Below are positions 7,595 through 14,518 of a DNA stretch of 19,818 nucleotides, piece after piece. The position numbers were made by a program, and so were the translations under genes. The notes beneath the pieces were generated by a model. It had not been told where the DNA came from and did not search any database. It worked only from the letters and a program-made list of their open reading frames with translations. How positions within the stretch are numbered: the first letter of the stretch is position 1; each line of letters opens with the position of its first letter. Source of the DNA: VAZQ01 sp035552735 (GTDB lineage Bacteria > Pseudomonadota > Alphaproteobacteria > Rhizobiales > Xanthobacteraceae). The stretch covers positions 1 through 19,818 of the forward strand of contig DASZKX010000390.1 in assembly GCA_035552735.1 (NCBI GenBank), read 5' to 3'.

Positions 7595-7623
7595 TTGCCG
7601 CGTGTCACGCTTTTAGATATGTT
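7595..7623 (+). promoter_or_regulatory. Candidate promoter for the LanC-like gene
   Basis: TTGCCG (7595-7600) and TATGTT (7618-7623) at 17-base spacing, in a noticeably AT-richer stretch. A leader of about 65 bases would follow before ATG 7694. The gap 7485-7693 contains no peptide with an obvious lanthipeptide-precursor character. Confidence 0.35.
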
Positions 7624-7693
7624 ACGTTTAATCGCAATCCTTACTTCCCTCGTGTGAAGAATAAGATGGATCGCGCCCGGGAGGCCCTCAGGC

Positions 7694-8887
7694 ATGATTG
7701 TCCTCGGTCGTCATCGTGCGCTTACACACGACGCCTGGAGTGAATTGGCTGTCCGGGCTGCGATCGAAGAAATTGCGGCCGATGCAATCGCCCATTTCCA
7801 TCCCGACACGTTCTGGCCGGGTCACCCTAGTGACGATGGGGTGGGAGACGGGAACCCCAGTTTCTACTGTGGCGCGGCCGGTGTCATCTGGGCGCTAGAC
7901 TATTTGCATCGCATCGGCGCGACCCGTGTCGCTGAAGATTTTCGCCCTGTGCTGCCGAAGCTCCTAGAGCGGACAATCGTCAACTTCGAAAGCAATTCGC
8001 CGGTCGATTACTCGAAACATGGCTCGCTGCTTTTTGGCGACATGGGTGCCGCACTTCTCGCCATGCGCCTTGCGCCCACACCAAGCCTGGCCGATTTGGT
8101 GCATAGGCGCGCTGAAGCAAATATTGGACTGCCGATCCGAGAGCTTATGTGGGGCATGCCCGGGTCCATGGTGACCGCGATTCACATGGGCGAGATGACA
8201 CATGAATCTCGGTGGCGCGGTCTATTCGAAATGCAGGCGGCTCGGCTGTTTGCCGACCTGGAGGACACGCCGCAGGGTCCACTTTGGACACAAAACCTAT
8301 ATGGTGCCAGCGACCGCTGGCTCGGGCCCGTTCACGGTTTCGCTGGCAACGTCATCCCGTTATTGCGCGGGTGGGATTGGTTGACGCCGCCGCAGCAAGC
8401 GCAGGTGACTGAGTTTGTGCCGAAAACTCTTGCAGCGAACGCGTGGCGGTCTGAAGTTGGGACAACGTGGGGGGTGAGAAGCCAGCGCGAGAAGCCGCCA
8501 AGGATATGTCAGCACTGTCACGGTGCGCCTGGTATGGTGACGACGTTTGCGGATGCGCCCTTCGCTACCCCTGAATTTGACGCACTCTTGTTGGATGCCG
8601 GTCGCTTCACCTGGGCCGCCGGACCGCTTACCAAAGGCTCGAACCTTTGCCACGGCACGGGTGGGAATGGCTACGCGTTCCTCAAGCTCTACCGCCACAC
8701 CAACGACCCGATTTGGCTCGACCGCGCACGCCAATTCGCTATGACAGCCATCGTCCAGTATCGCGGCGCTCAGATAGTTGTTGACCGCGGTCGGTATTCG
8801 CTTTGGACCGGCGACATCGGCCTTGCAATCTACCTTTGGGATTGCATCACTGGGGAGCCTCGCTTCCCGACGATCGATGTGTTCTGA
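7694..8887 (+). CDS. Stand-alone LanC/LANCL-like zinc protein
   Basis: The 397 residues show the repeated helical-barrel motifs of the lanthionine synthetase C superfamily: NPSFYCGAAGVIWALDYL, GSLLFGDMGAALLA, ELMWGMPGSMVTAI, PVHGFAGNVIPLL, CQHCHGAPGMVTTF, SNLCHGTGGNGYAFLKLYR and SLWTGDIGLAIYLWDC. The zinc ligands are intact as C275, C319 and H320, and H214 lies where the NisC catalytic histidine (H212) does, so the enzyme looks active. The CHGAPG and LCHG..GNGYAFL wording is closer to eukaryotic LANCL proteins than to lantibiotic cyclases. There is no LanB/LanM, precursor or transporter next to it, so a lantibiotic role is unlikely. Human LANCL proteins add glutathione to dehydroamino acids in damaged proteins; a similar thiol-addition role is possible. 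GGGAGG (7679-7684) supports the start. Base composition is lower in GC than neighbours (one counted line 57%), suggesting acquisition by transfer. Confidence 0.88.
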   Translation: MIVLGRHRALTHDAWSELAVRAAIEEIAADAIAHFHPDTFWPGHPSDDGVGDGNPSFYCGAAGVIWALDYLHRIGATRVAEDFRPVLPKLLERTIVNFESNSPVDYSKHGSLLFGDMGAALLAMRLAPTPSLADLVHRRAEANIGLPIRELMWGMPGSMVTAIHMGEMTHESRWRGLFEMQAARLFADLEDTPQGPLWTQNLYGASDRWLGPVHGFAGNVIPLLRGWDWLTPPQQAQVTEFVPKTLAANAWRSEVGTTWGVRSQREKPPRICQHCHGAPGMVTTFADAPFATPEFDALLLDAGRFTWAAGPLTKGSNLCHGTGGNGYAFLKLYRHTNDPIWLDRARQFAMTAIVQYRGAQIVVDRGRYSLWTGDIGLAIYLWDCITGEPRFPTIDVF

Positions 8888-8899
8888 CCCGCGTTTGTC

Positions 8900-8928
8900 T
8901 TGAACAGTCCCCTGCCGACCAATAGATG
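8900..8928 (+). promoter_or_regulatory. Candidate promoter for the small protein gene at 8967
   Basis: TTGAAC (8900-8905) and TAGATG (8923-8928) with a 17-base spacer, in the 79-base gap after the LanC-like gene. It would give a leader of about 30 bases, suggesting the small gene can be expressed separately from its upstream neighbour. A CTGCCG/CGGCAG dyad (8912-8917, 8938-8943) overlaps it. Confidence 0.35.
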
Positions 8929-8966
8929 AGGCATAACCGGCAGGCCATGCTTCGGAGTGCGCCTCT

Positions 8967-9305
8967 ATGGCGTTGGATTTACTTCGTTCCGGATACACAA
9001 CTCTCGAATACGAGATCGCCCAGGAGAAGGCGTCAGCGCTCGGACGGCTTGGACGGCGGCTTGAGGCCGCGCTGACGGCACTTGCGGCATGCCCGCGGAC
9101 GGCCACTTCCGATCGAAAAACCCGCGATAGTCTCGTCGAACAGGCGGGATATGCGCTCTGGCTCTTCGTCGTGCAGCGCGAGGCTTGCGGTCTCAACGAC
9201 AGCGCGCAAGTGATGCAAGACTACAAGGTGCCGAACGAGGTGTATGCCCGCATGGGGCCATTGGCCATGCCGAGCATCCATCCGACGAAGACCATAGGGG
9301 GTTGA
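8967..9305 (+). CDS. Small conserved protein, probably DUF6665 family
   Basis: A 112-residue cytoplasmic protein with no signal peptide or membrane segment. It is mostly helical, with YEIAQEKASALGRLGRRLEA, then LVEQAGYALWLFVVQREACG, and ends DYKVPNEVYARMGP. The pattern fits a family of short proteins in Rhizobiales that I associate with DUF6665 (from memory, not verified). No function is known and no catalytic residues can be named. GGAG (8954-8957) lies nine bases before the ATG. A longer opposite-strand frame (8360-9196) overlaps it but has no recognisable protein character. It shares the lower-GC islet with the LanC-like gene. Confidence 0.7.
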   Translation: MALDLLRSGYTTLEYEIAQEKASALGRLGRRLEAALTALAACPRTATSDRKTRDSLVEQAGYALWLFVVQREACGLNDSAQVMQDYKVPNEVYARMGPLAMPSIHPTKTIGG

Positions 9306-9342
9306 GGAAGCGCCGGCACCAATGTTCCGAAACTCGCCTTTC

Positions 9343-9357
9343 GCGGCGGGTCGCCGC
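9343..9357 (+). terminator. Short GC hairpin after the 8967 gene
   Basis: GCGGCG (9343-9348) and CGCCGC (9352-9357) pair around a 3-base loop, 38 bases after the stop codon. No T-run follows, so termination is only possible. The remainder of 9306-9540 contains an imperfect dyad (TCATGTCCG 9445-9453 against CGGACGATGA 9467-9476) and short frames with no recognisable product. It may be decayed DNA. Confidence 0.25.
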
Positions 9358-9540
9358 TATCTTGGGGCATGCACTGGCGCAGCCCCTCCAAACACTCGTC
9401 GGCATGTCTGCAAGGGGTCAACTGCTACTATCCCGTCCCGGCACTCATGTCCGGATTGGCCAGCAGCGGACGATGAATGTGGCTCAGTGGGCTTCCGTCA
9501 CCTACAGGCGCTGACTGAGTATGCCGACCGGAATTGACGG

Positions 9541-11097
9541 TCACGGCTCCGCCAAACCGGCGGCGCGCGCGAGGAAATGGGCGGCCTCCAGGGGAGTTGC
9601 CTTGTCGGCGTCGCGGTCGACCATGAAATTGGCCTCACGCATGGGCTCGACCGCAATCTTGCCGATGAGCGGCGCGAGCGCGCGGCGGAGAAGCTCATCC
9701 TTGGCGCGCCGCGGCGAGATCAGCAGGACCGCATCGTAGGACGGAATGGCATGCATGGGATCATCGAGCACCACCAGATCCTGCGCCGCGATGCGGCCAT
9801 CGCTGGAGAAGGCGGTGATGACATCCACATCGGCGCTGTCGATCGCCCGATACATGAAGGTTGGGGTGTATGAGCGCTGCGCCCGGAAATTGAGCCCGTA
9901 GGCGGCCTTGAGGGTGGCCCATTCCGGCCGGCTCAGGAATTCCAGATCGGTGCCGAAGGTGAGCTCGCCCGCGTGGCGGGCGAGATCCTGGATCGTGCGC
10001 ACGCCGAGCGCGGCCGCGCGCTCGCGCCGCATCGCCAGCGCATAGGCGTTCTCGAAGCCGAGCGGACCGAGCAGCACCACCCCGAAACGCTGCGCCAGCG
10101 CGCTCGTGAGCTCGCTCAGCATGGTGGCGCTCGCGGGCGTATCGGTGCGGCCGAGCACGTTCGCCCACAGGGTGCCGGAATAGTCCACATAGACGTCGAT
10201 GTCGGAGCCTGCGAGCGCCCGGAAGGCGACCGCCGAGCCCAGCCCCTCCTTGCGCTCGACCGTGACCCCTTGGCGGGCCAATCGCTCCGAGATGAGCTCG
10301 GCCAGGATGAATTGCTCGCTGAAGTTCTTGGCACCGACCAGGTAGGCGCGCGAGCCGCTCGCCATGAGCGGCGTCAGCGCGGCCGTCACGCCCGCCGCCA
10401 TCAAGGCGGCGCCGAACCAGACCCGCCTCGCATCGCGCTTGGTGGCGCCGGCTTCGATCAGGCCGAGGATCTGATCGACCACGAACGCGAACGCCGCCGC
10501 CACCGCGCAGCCGAACAGCACGAAGATCCAGTTCTCGGTCTGCAGCCCGGTGAAGATGTAGTTGCCGAGACTGGTCTGGCCGACCGAGGTGGAGAGGGTG
10601 GCGGCCCCGATGGTCCAGACCGCGGCGGTGCGAATTCCCGCCATGACGACCGGCGCCGCCAGCGGCACCTCGACCCGCAAGAGGCGCTGACGCGCCGTCA
10701 TGCCGACCGCGCTCGCCGCCTCCATCACGGCCGGATCGAGGCCGGTCAGGCCGGTGACCGCGTTCCGCAGGATGGGAAGAATGGAATAGAGCGTGAGCGC
10801 CAGCAGCGAGGGCAGGAAACCGAGCGCCGGCAGGCGGAAGCCGAACAGCCGATCGGTGAAGGTCGAAAGCCCGAGCAACAGCGGATAGAACAGCGCCAAG
10901 AGCGCCAATCCCGGAATGGTCTGCACAAAGCCGGCCGCCGCCAATGCGGGCCAGCGCAGGCGCGGATGGCGAACCACCCAGAGCCCCAGGGGCAGGCCGA
11001 GCACGATGCCGAGCGCCAGCGCGGACGCGCTCAGCAAGACGTGCCGCGCCAGATAGTCCGGCAACAGCCGCAGCGCGCTTTGGAAGCGCTCATCCAT
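9541..11097 (-). CDS. ABC importer, fused permease and substrate-binding protein (OpuB/ProWX/EgtU architecture)
   Basis: A 518-residue inner-membrane protein. Residues 1-240 form an ABC permease with several helices and the EAA loop (EAASAVGMTARQRLLRVEVP, about 126-145). Residues about 250-518 form an OpuAC/QAT-type substrate-binding domain, starting LVGAKNFSEQFILAELISE and containing IDVYVDYSGTLWANVLG, LGFENAYALAMR, LTFGTDLEFLSRPEW, MYRAIDSADVDVITAFSSDG and IPSYDAVLL. This fusion is typical of glycine betaine/choline/carnitine importers and of the EgtU ergothioneine importers of Streptococcus and Helicobacter. Aromatic residues of a quaternary-amine pocket are present, but I cannot decide the ligand. 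Its start overlaps the ATPase gene by eight bases, so they are translationally coupled. The nearby egtBD genes make an ergothioneine-type ligand attractive. Confidence 0.9.
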   Translation of the reverse strand: MDERFQSALRLLPDYLARHVLLSASALALGIVLGLPLGLWVVRHPRLRWPALAAAGFVQTIPGLALLALFYPLLLGLSTFTDRLFGFRLPALGFLPSLLALTLYSILPILRNAVTGLTGLDPAVMEAASAVGMTARQRLLRVEVPLAAPVVMAGIRTAAVWTIGAATLSTSVGQTSLGNYIFTGLQTENWIFVLFGCAVAAAFAFVVDQILGLIEAGATKRDARRVWFGAALMAAGVTAALTPLMASGSRAYLVGAKNFSEQFILAELISERLARQGVTVERKEGLGSAVAFRALAGSDIDVYVDYSGTLWANVLGRTDTPASATMLSELTSALAQRFGVVLLGPLGFENAYALAMRRERAAALGVRTIQDLARHAGELTFGTDLEFLSRPEWATLKAAYGLNFRAQRSYTPTFMYRAIDSADVDVITAFSSDGRIAAQDLVVLDDPMHAIPSYDAVLLISPRRAKDELLRRALAPLIGKIAVEPMREANFMVDRDADKATPLEAAHFLARAAGLAEP

Positions 11098-11890
11098 GCG
11101 TGGCGGCTCCGCCGTTGTGCTCCAGGATCGCGGCGATGCGCTCGGCCTGCCGCTTGGGCATCGCCATGAGGGCCGTCACGTCGGGATCGGCCGCATTCGC
11201 CATGAGGGCCGCCGGCGTGCCTTGCGCCCGGATGCGGCCGGCACTCATGACCACGATCCGGTCGGCGAGCAGCACGGCCTCCTGCACGTCGTGGGTCACC
11301 ATGATGGTGGTGAGGCCGAGACGCTCATGCAGGTCCCGATAGGCCGCCCCGAGCACGTCGCGGGTCACCGGATCCAGGGCGCCAAAGGGCTCATCCATCA
11401 GCACGATGCGGGGCCGTGCCGCCAGCGCCCGCGCCACGCTGACGCGCTGGGCTTCGCCGCCGGAGAGCGCGGCCGGAAACCGCGCCGCATAGCCGCGCGG
11501 CAGGCCGACCAGATCCAGAAGCTCCTCGACACGGGCCGCGATCTCCCTGGGCTTCCAGCCCAGGAGTTGCGGGGTGATGGCGATGTTCTCCCCGACCCGC
11601 ATATGCGGAAACAGGCCGATGCCCTGGAACACATAGCCGATGCTTCGGCGCAGCGTCGGGGCATCCACGGTATCGACCCGCACGCCCGCGATCCTGACCT
11701 CGCCGCTGTCGGGCTCGACCAGCCGGTTGATGAATTTCAGCGTGGTGGTCTTGCCGGAGCCGGAAGCGCCCACGACCGCGATGAAGGCGCCGGTCTCGAT
11801 GCCGATGGTCGCGTCGCGGACCGCAAAGGTGCGGCCGCCGTCAAAGGACTTGCAGACCCGGACGATCTCGATCAACGCAGGATTCGTCAT
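11090..11890 (-). CDS. ABC importer ATPase, quaternary-amine/EgtV-like
   Basis: The 266-residue ATPase drives the adjacent fused permease. It has all the ABC elements: Walker A GASGSGKTT (41-49), Q-loop Q89 in YVFQGIGLFP, signature LSGGEAQRV (142-150), Walker B IVLMDEPFG and the H-loop MVTHD. The HMRVGENIAITPQLLGW stretch is characteristic of the ProV/OpuA subfamily. The regulatory CBS domains found in ProV and OpuAA are absent, as in shorter members of the family. I chose ATG 11890 over the upstream in-frame TTG at 11914 because homology begins with IEIVRVCKSFDGG. It is the first gene of a two-gene operon, and its stop codon overlaps the permease start. The 256-base gap to the divergent FAH gene must hold both promoters, but no strong hexamers are seen. 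Confidence 0.92.
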   Translation of the reverse strand: MTNPALIEIVRVCKSFDGGRTFAVRDATIGIETGAFIAVVGASGSGKTTTLKFINRLVEPDSGEVRIAGVRVDTVDAPTLRRSIGYVFQGIGLFPHMRVGENIAITPQLLGWKPREIAARVEELLDLVGLPRGYAARFPAALSGGEAQRVSVARALAARPRIVLMDEPFGALDPVTRDVLGAAYRDLHERLGLTTIMVTHDVQEAVLLADRIVVMSAGRIRAQGTPAALMANAADPDVTALMAMPKRQAERIAAILEHNGGAATHG

Positions 11891-12146
11891 GTCCCAGCCC
11901 CGCGCCAGCAACAAGCAGGTGGCTCAGCGCGCCTCCCCGATGTCGAACTCTCGGCCCCACCATAACGTCGCGCGCGAGATTTGACGACCGGATCAGACCA
12001 CCCCCGAAAGTGGCGCGACTGAACCGAAAAGAGGGGTTGCGCGCCCCCGCCGGGCGCCGGTAGACGCAAGCGGCGGCATCCAATATGAACCCTGCGTGGT
12101 TCCGGCATCGGGGACCTGCCTCATATGACTAGGAGTACTTAGAGCC

Positions 12147-13022
12147 ATGAAGATCGTCGGTTTTCAGACAAATGAAGGATTGCGTCTCGGCGTGATCGAG
12201 GGCGAAGAGGTGATCGACCTGCAGGCGGTCGACAAGAACGCGCCGAACGATCTGGGCGAGTGGCTACGGCGCGACAACGGGGACCTGAGCCCGCTCAGGG
12301 ACTTGGCCCGACGCGCGCCGGCCAGCGCCCGCCGGCCGCTCAAGGGCCTCAATTATGCATTGCCGGTGGCACGCCCCGGCAAGATCATCTGCCTCGGCCT
12401 CAACTATCTGGAGCACGTCAAGGAAGGCTTCCAGCGCGACAATGTCCCGAAATTTCCGACCATCTTCATGCGCTGCCAGACCTCGCTGCTCCCGCACGGG
12501 AAGCCGATGATCCGGCCGCAGGTCACCGAGACCCTCGACTACGAGGCCGAGATGGTGGCGGTCGTCGGCAAGCGCGCCAAGCATCTCGACCTGTCCAACG
12601 CGACGTCTTGCATCGCCGGCTATTCGTGCTTCAACGAGGGCTCGGTGCGCGAGTTCCAGCGCAAGACCACGCAATGGGACATGGGCAAGAATTTCGACGG
12701 CACCGGCGCCTTCGGACCCTGGATGGTGACGGCCGACGAGCTGCCGCCCGGCGGCAAAGGCCTGAAGATCCAGACCCGGCTCAACGGCCAAGTCATGCAG
12801 TCGGACAATACCGACAATATGATGTTCCCGGTGGCGGAGACCATCGCCTATATCACCCAGGGCATGGCGCTCGAGCCGGGCGACATCATCGTGACCGGCA
12901 CGCCGTCAGGCGTCGGTTTTGCGCGCAAGCCGCCGGTGTGGATGAAGAACGGCGATACCTGCGAGATCGACATCGAGAAGATCGGCGTGCTGACCAATCC
13001 GATCGCGGATGAGAAGCTGTAA
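12147..13022 (+). CDS. Fumarylacetoacetate hydrolase family protein, likely maleyl-/fumarylpyruvate hydrolase
   Basis: FAH-fold metal enzyme of 291 residues. The N-terminal part (1-70) is the small domain of the longer family members. The catalytic core has LGLNYLEHVKE (H90) and the metal ligands E133 and E135 in TLDYEAEMVAVVGK. The third ligand position reads NEGSVREFQ (E164), where most relatives have an aspartate (NDVSARD). The C-terminus has the family landmarks FDGTGAFGPWMV and PGDIIVTGTPSGVGF. With a gentisate dioxygenase in the same cluster, hydrolysis of maleylpyruvate or fumarylpyruvate to pyruvate plus maleate/fumarate is the best guess, but ureidoglycolate lyase, acylpyruvase and 2-keto-4-pentenoate-type activities share the fold. 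AGGAG (12131-12135) lies 11 bases before the ATG. Confidence 0.85.
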   Translation: MKIVGFQTNEGLRLGVIEGEEVIDLQAVDKNAPNDLGEWLRRDNGDLSPLRDLARRAPASARRPLKGLNYALPVARPGKIICLGLNYLEHVKEGFQRDNVPKFPTIFMRCQTSLLPHGKPMIRPQVTETLDYEAEMVAVVGKRAKHLDLSNATSCIAGYSCFNEGSVREFQRKTTQWDMGKNFDGTGAFGPWMVTADELPPGGKGLKIQTRLNGQVMQSDNTDNMMFPVAETIAYITQGMALEPGDIIVTGTPSGVGFARKPPVWMKNGDTCEIDIEKIGVLTNPIADEKL

Positions 13023-13081
13023 GCTGGCGGTCCGAGCCGGGCGCTCGCGCGTCAGGTGAGTGGTCATGAGAGGTAGTTGTC

Positions 13082-13657
13082 ATGGCAGGCAAGACGCTGA
13101 GCGTGATCACCATCTGCGGCTCGTTGCGCAAGGGCTCCTACAACGCCATGGTGCAAAGGGCGCTGCCGTCGCTGGCGCCCGAAGGCCTGGTTCTCGAGGA
13201 GGCGCCGTCCTTCGCGGCGTTTCCGCTCTACAACGCGGATGTGCAGAGCGCGACCGGGTTCCCGGACCCGGTCGTCGCGCTGGCCGATGCCATCCGGGCC
13301 GCCGATGGCGTGATCATCGTGACGCCCGAGTACAACTTCTCGATCCCGGGCGGCCTGAAGAATGCCGTCGACTGGGTATCGCGGCTGCCGAACCAGCCCT
13401 TCGCCGGCAAGCCGGTCGCGCTGCAATCGGCCTCGCCGGGTCCGCTCGGCGGCGGGCGGGTGCAATACGACCTGCGCCGCGCGATGGTGTTCCTCGACGC
13501 CTTCGTGCTCAACAAGCCCGAGATTTTCATCGGCGGCTGCGCCTCGAAGATCGACGAGAAGACCGGCGAGCTGAAGGACGAAACCACCCGCAACTTCATC
13601 AAGCAGCAGCTCGCCGCCATGGTGAAATTCATCGAGCATCTGGCGCCCAGAAGCTGA
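13082..13657 (+). CDS. NAD(P)H-dependent FMN reductase, first of a tandem pair
   Basis: Flavodoxin-fold reductase of 191 residues. The phosphate-binding loop ICGSLRKGSYNAMVQRAL (about 11-28) and the flavin-contact loop TPEYNFSIPGGLKNAVDWVSR are typical of the SsuE/ChrR/azoreductase-like family. The hydrophobic stretch GVIIV before that loop is a central strand. It reduces free or bound FMN, quinones or azo compounds; the physiological substrate is not determined. Located 59 bases after the FAH gene and probably in the same transcript, it could supply reduced flavin to an aromatic hydroxylase, though none lies in the window. Its stop codon lies in the first unit of a 16-bp tandem repeat. Confidence 0.88.
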   Translation: MAGKTLSVITICGSLRKGSYNAMVQRALPSLAPEGLVLEEAPSFAAFPLYNADVQSATGFPDPVVALADAIRAADGVIIVTPEYNFSIPGGLKNAVDWVSRLPNQPFAGKPVALQSASPGPLGGGRVQYDLRRAMVFLDAFVLNKPEIFIGGCASKIDEKTGELKDETTRNFIKQQLAAMVKFIEHLAPRS

Positions 13658-13715
13658 TACTCAACAGAGCTGAAACACAACAGAGCTGATGCTCAGCCGA
13701 GCTGACGCTCGTCGG
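13652..13715 (+). repeat. Four-unit 16-bp tandem repeat
   Basis: AGCTGA recurs at 13652, 13668, 13684 and 13700, exactly 16 bases apart. The units are AGCTGATACTCAACAG, AGCTGAAACACAACAG, AGCTGATGCTCAGCCG and AGCTGACGCTCGTCGG, decaying towards the right. The first unit includes the TGA stop of the upstream reductase, and each unit repeats a TGA. It lies entirely in the gap between the two reductase paralogues. Confidence 0.8.
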
Positions 13716-13738
13716 CCCCTCCAACGAACCGACCAAAC

Positions 13739-14317
13739 ATGCCCGACAAGCAGCTCGATGTGCTGGTGATCTGCGGCTCCCTGCGCGAGGGGTCATACAA
13801 TGCCGCGCTGGCGCGGACGCTGCCTTCGTTGGCGCCGCCCGGCCTGGCGCTGCGTACCGCGCCCGGTTTCGTGGGGTTGCCGATCTATGATTTCGACCAG
13901 CATCAAGCCGACGGCATCCACCCGATCGCCACCGCCTGGGCCGATGCCATCCGCAGCGCTGATGCGGTGATCATCGTGTCGCCCGAATACAACTGGTCGA
14001 TTCCCGGCGGCCTGAAGAACGCCATCGACTGGGCGTCGCGGATGAAGGATCAGCCGTTCGCCGGCAAGCCGGTAGCGCTGCAATCGGCGGCGACCGGTCT
14101 CCTGGGCGGCTCCCGGATGCAGTATCACCTGCGCCAGTCGCTGACCTCGATCGATGCGGTGCTTTTCGGCAAGCCGGAGGTGGTCGTGACCTTCGCGGCC
14201 AAGAAATTCGATGAAACCACGCTCGCCCTTACCGACCAGCCGACCCGCGACATGATCAGGTTGCAGCTCGATGGGTTCGAAAAATTCGTCCGCCGCGTCG
14301 CCCGAAGGGGTGAATGA
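13739..14317 (+). CDS. NAD(P)H-dependent FMN reductase, second of a tandem pair
   Basis: A 192-residue paralogue of the preceding gene, roughly half identical by eye. It shares ICGSLREGSYNAALARTLPS, SPEYNWSIPGGLKNAIDWAS and QPFAGKPVALQSA. The two differ most in the segment facing the flavin dimer interface (FVGLPIYDFDQHQADG versus FAAFPLYNADVQSATG) and in the C-terminal third, which suggests different partners or substrates. No strong Shine-Dalgarno is visible before ATG 13739; the frame and N-terminal alignment with the first copy support it. The 3' side holds a CCGCC/GGCGG hairpin followed by TTT (14353-14368), a weak terminator candidate. Confidence 0.87.
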   Translation: MPDKQLDVLVICGSLREGSYNAALARTLPSLAPPGLALRTAPGFVGLPIYDFDQHQADGIHPIATAWADAIRSADAVIIVSPEYNWSIPGGLKNAIDWASRMKDQPFAGKPVALQSAATGLLGGSRMQYHLRQSLTSIDAVLFGKPEVVVTFAAKKFDETTLALTDQPTRDMIRLQLDGFEKFVRRVARRGE

Positions 14318-14377
14318 GCCGCCAAATCCAGTCGGGCGCGCTGACGTCCCGGCCGCCGCCGGCGGTTTCGCCTACCT

Positions 14378-14397
14378 GATATGCAAGGTAAAATATC
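14378..14397. promoter_or_regulatory. GATAT-N10-ATATC dyad upstream of gentisate dioxygenase
   Basis: GATAT (14378-14382) and ATATC (14393-14397) form an inverted repeat with a T-N11-A core of the sort LysR regulators bind. Gentisate genes are often controlled by LysR or MarR proteins, but no regulator gene is in the window. The surrounding gap 14318-14518 is AT-rich and has no gene. Confidence 0.35.
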
Positions 14398-14433
14398 CGT
14401 GGCCGCGGCTCCGCCGGGCAGATAGTTACATTA

Positions 14434-14439
14434 TATACT
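14434..14439 (+). promoter_or_regulatory. Candidate -10 box for gentisate dioxygenase
   Basis: TATACT lies in a strongly AT-rich stretch (about 14421-14460), 80 bases before the ATG and 37 bases after the GATAT/ATATC dyad. The correctly spaced -35 region (14411-14416) is CCGCCG, so an activator would be needed, consistent with a regulated catabolic promoter. AAGGAG (14507-14512) is the ribosome binding site. Confidence 0.3.
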
Positions 14440-14518
14440 AATTCTCTTGTTTGGATTATTCTGAGCCGAAAGCGCGGATTCGACGCGACTGAAGAGCTTA
14501 AATCTCAAGGAGAACGCC

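Noticed and set aside
7666..7743. A 25-codon frame overlapping the LanC-like start, with Ser and Cys residues, considered as a lanthipeptide precursor
   Set aside because: It has no leader motif, overlaps the coding region of the LanC-like gene and there is no dehydratase nearby. Ser/Cys content is explained by chance.
8360..9196. A 278-residue minus-strand frame opposite the LanC-like and small conserved genes
   Set aside because: Low-complexity Arg/Ser/Pro composition with no recognisable motif, and it is antisense to two genes with clear family signatures and ribosome binding sites.
9306..9540. Short frames and an imperfect dyad in the gap, considered as a decayed insertion sequence
   Set aside because: No transposase motif, terminal repeats or target duplication could be seen, so only an unassigned gap is reported.
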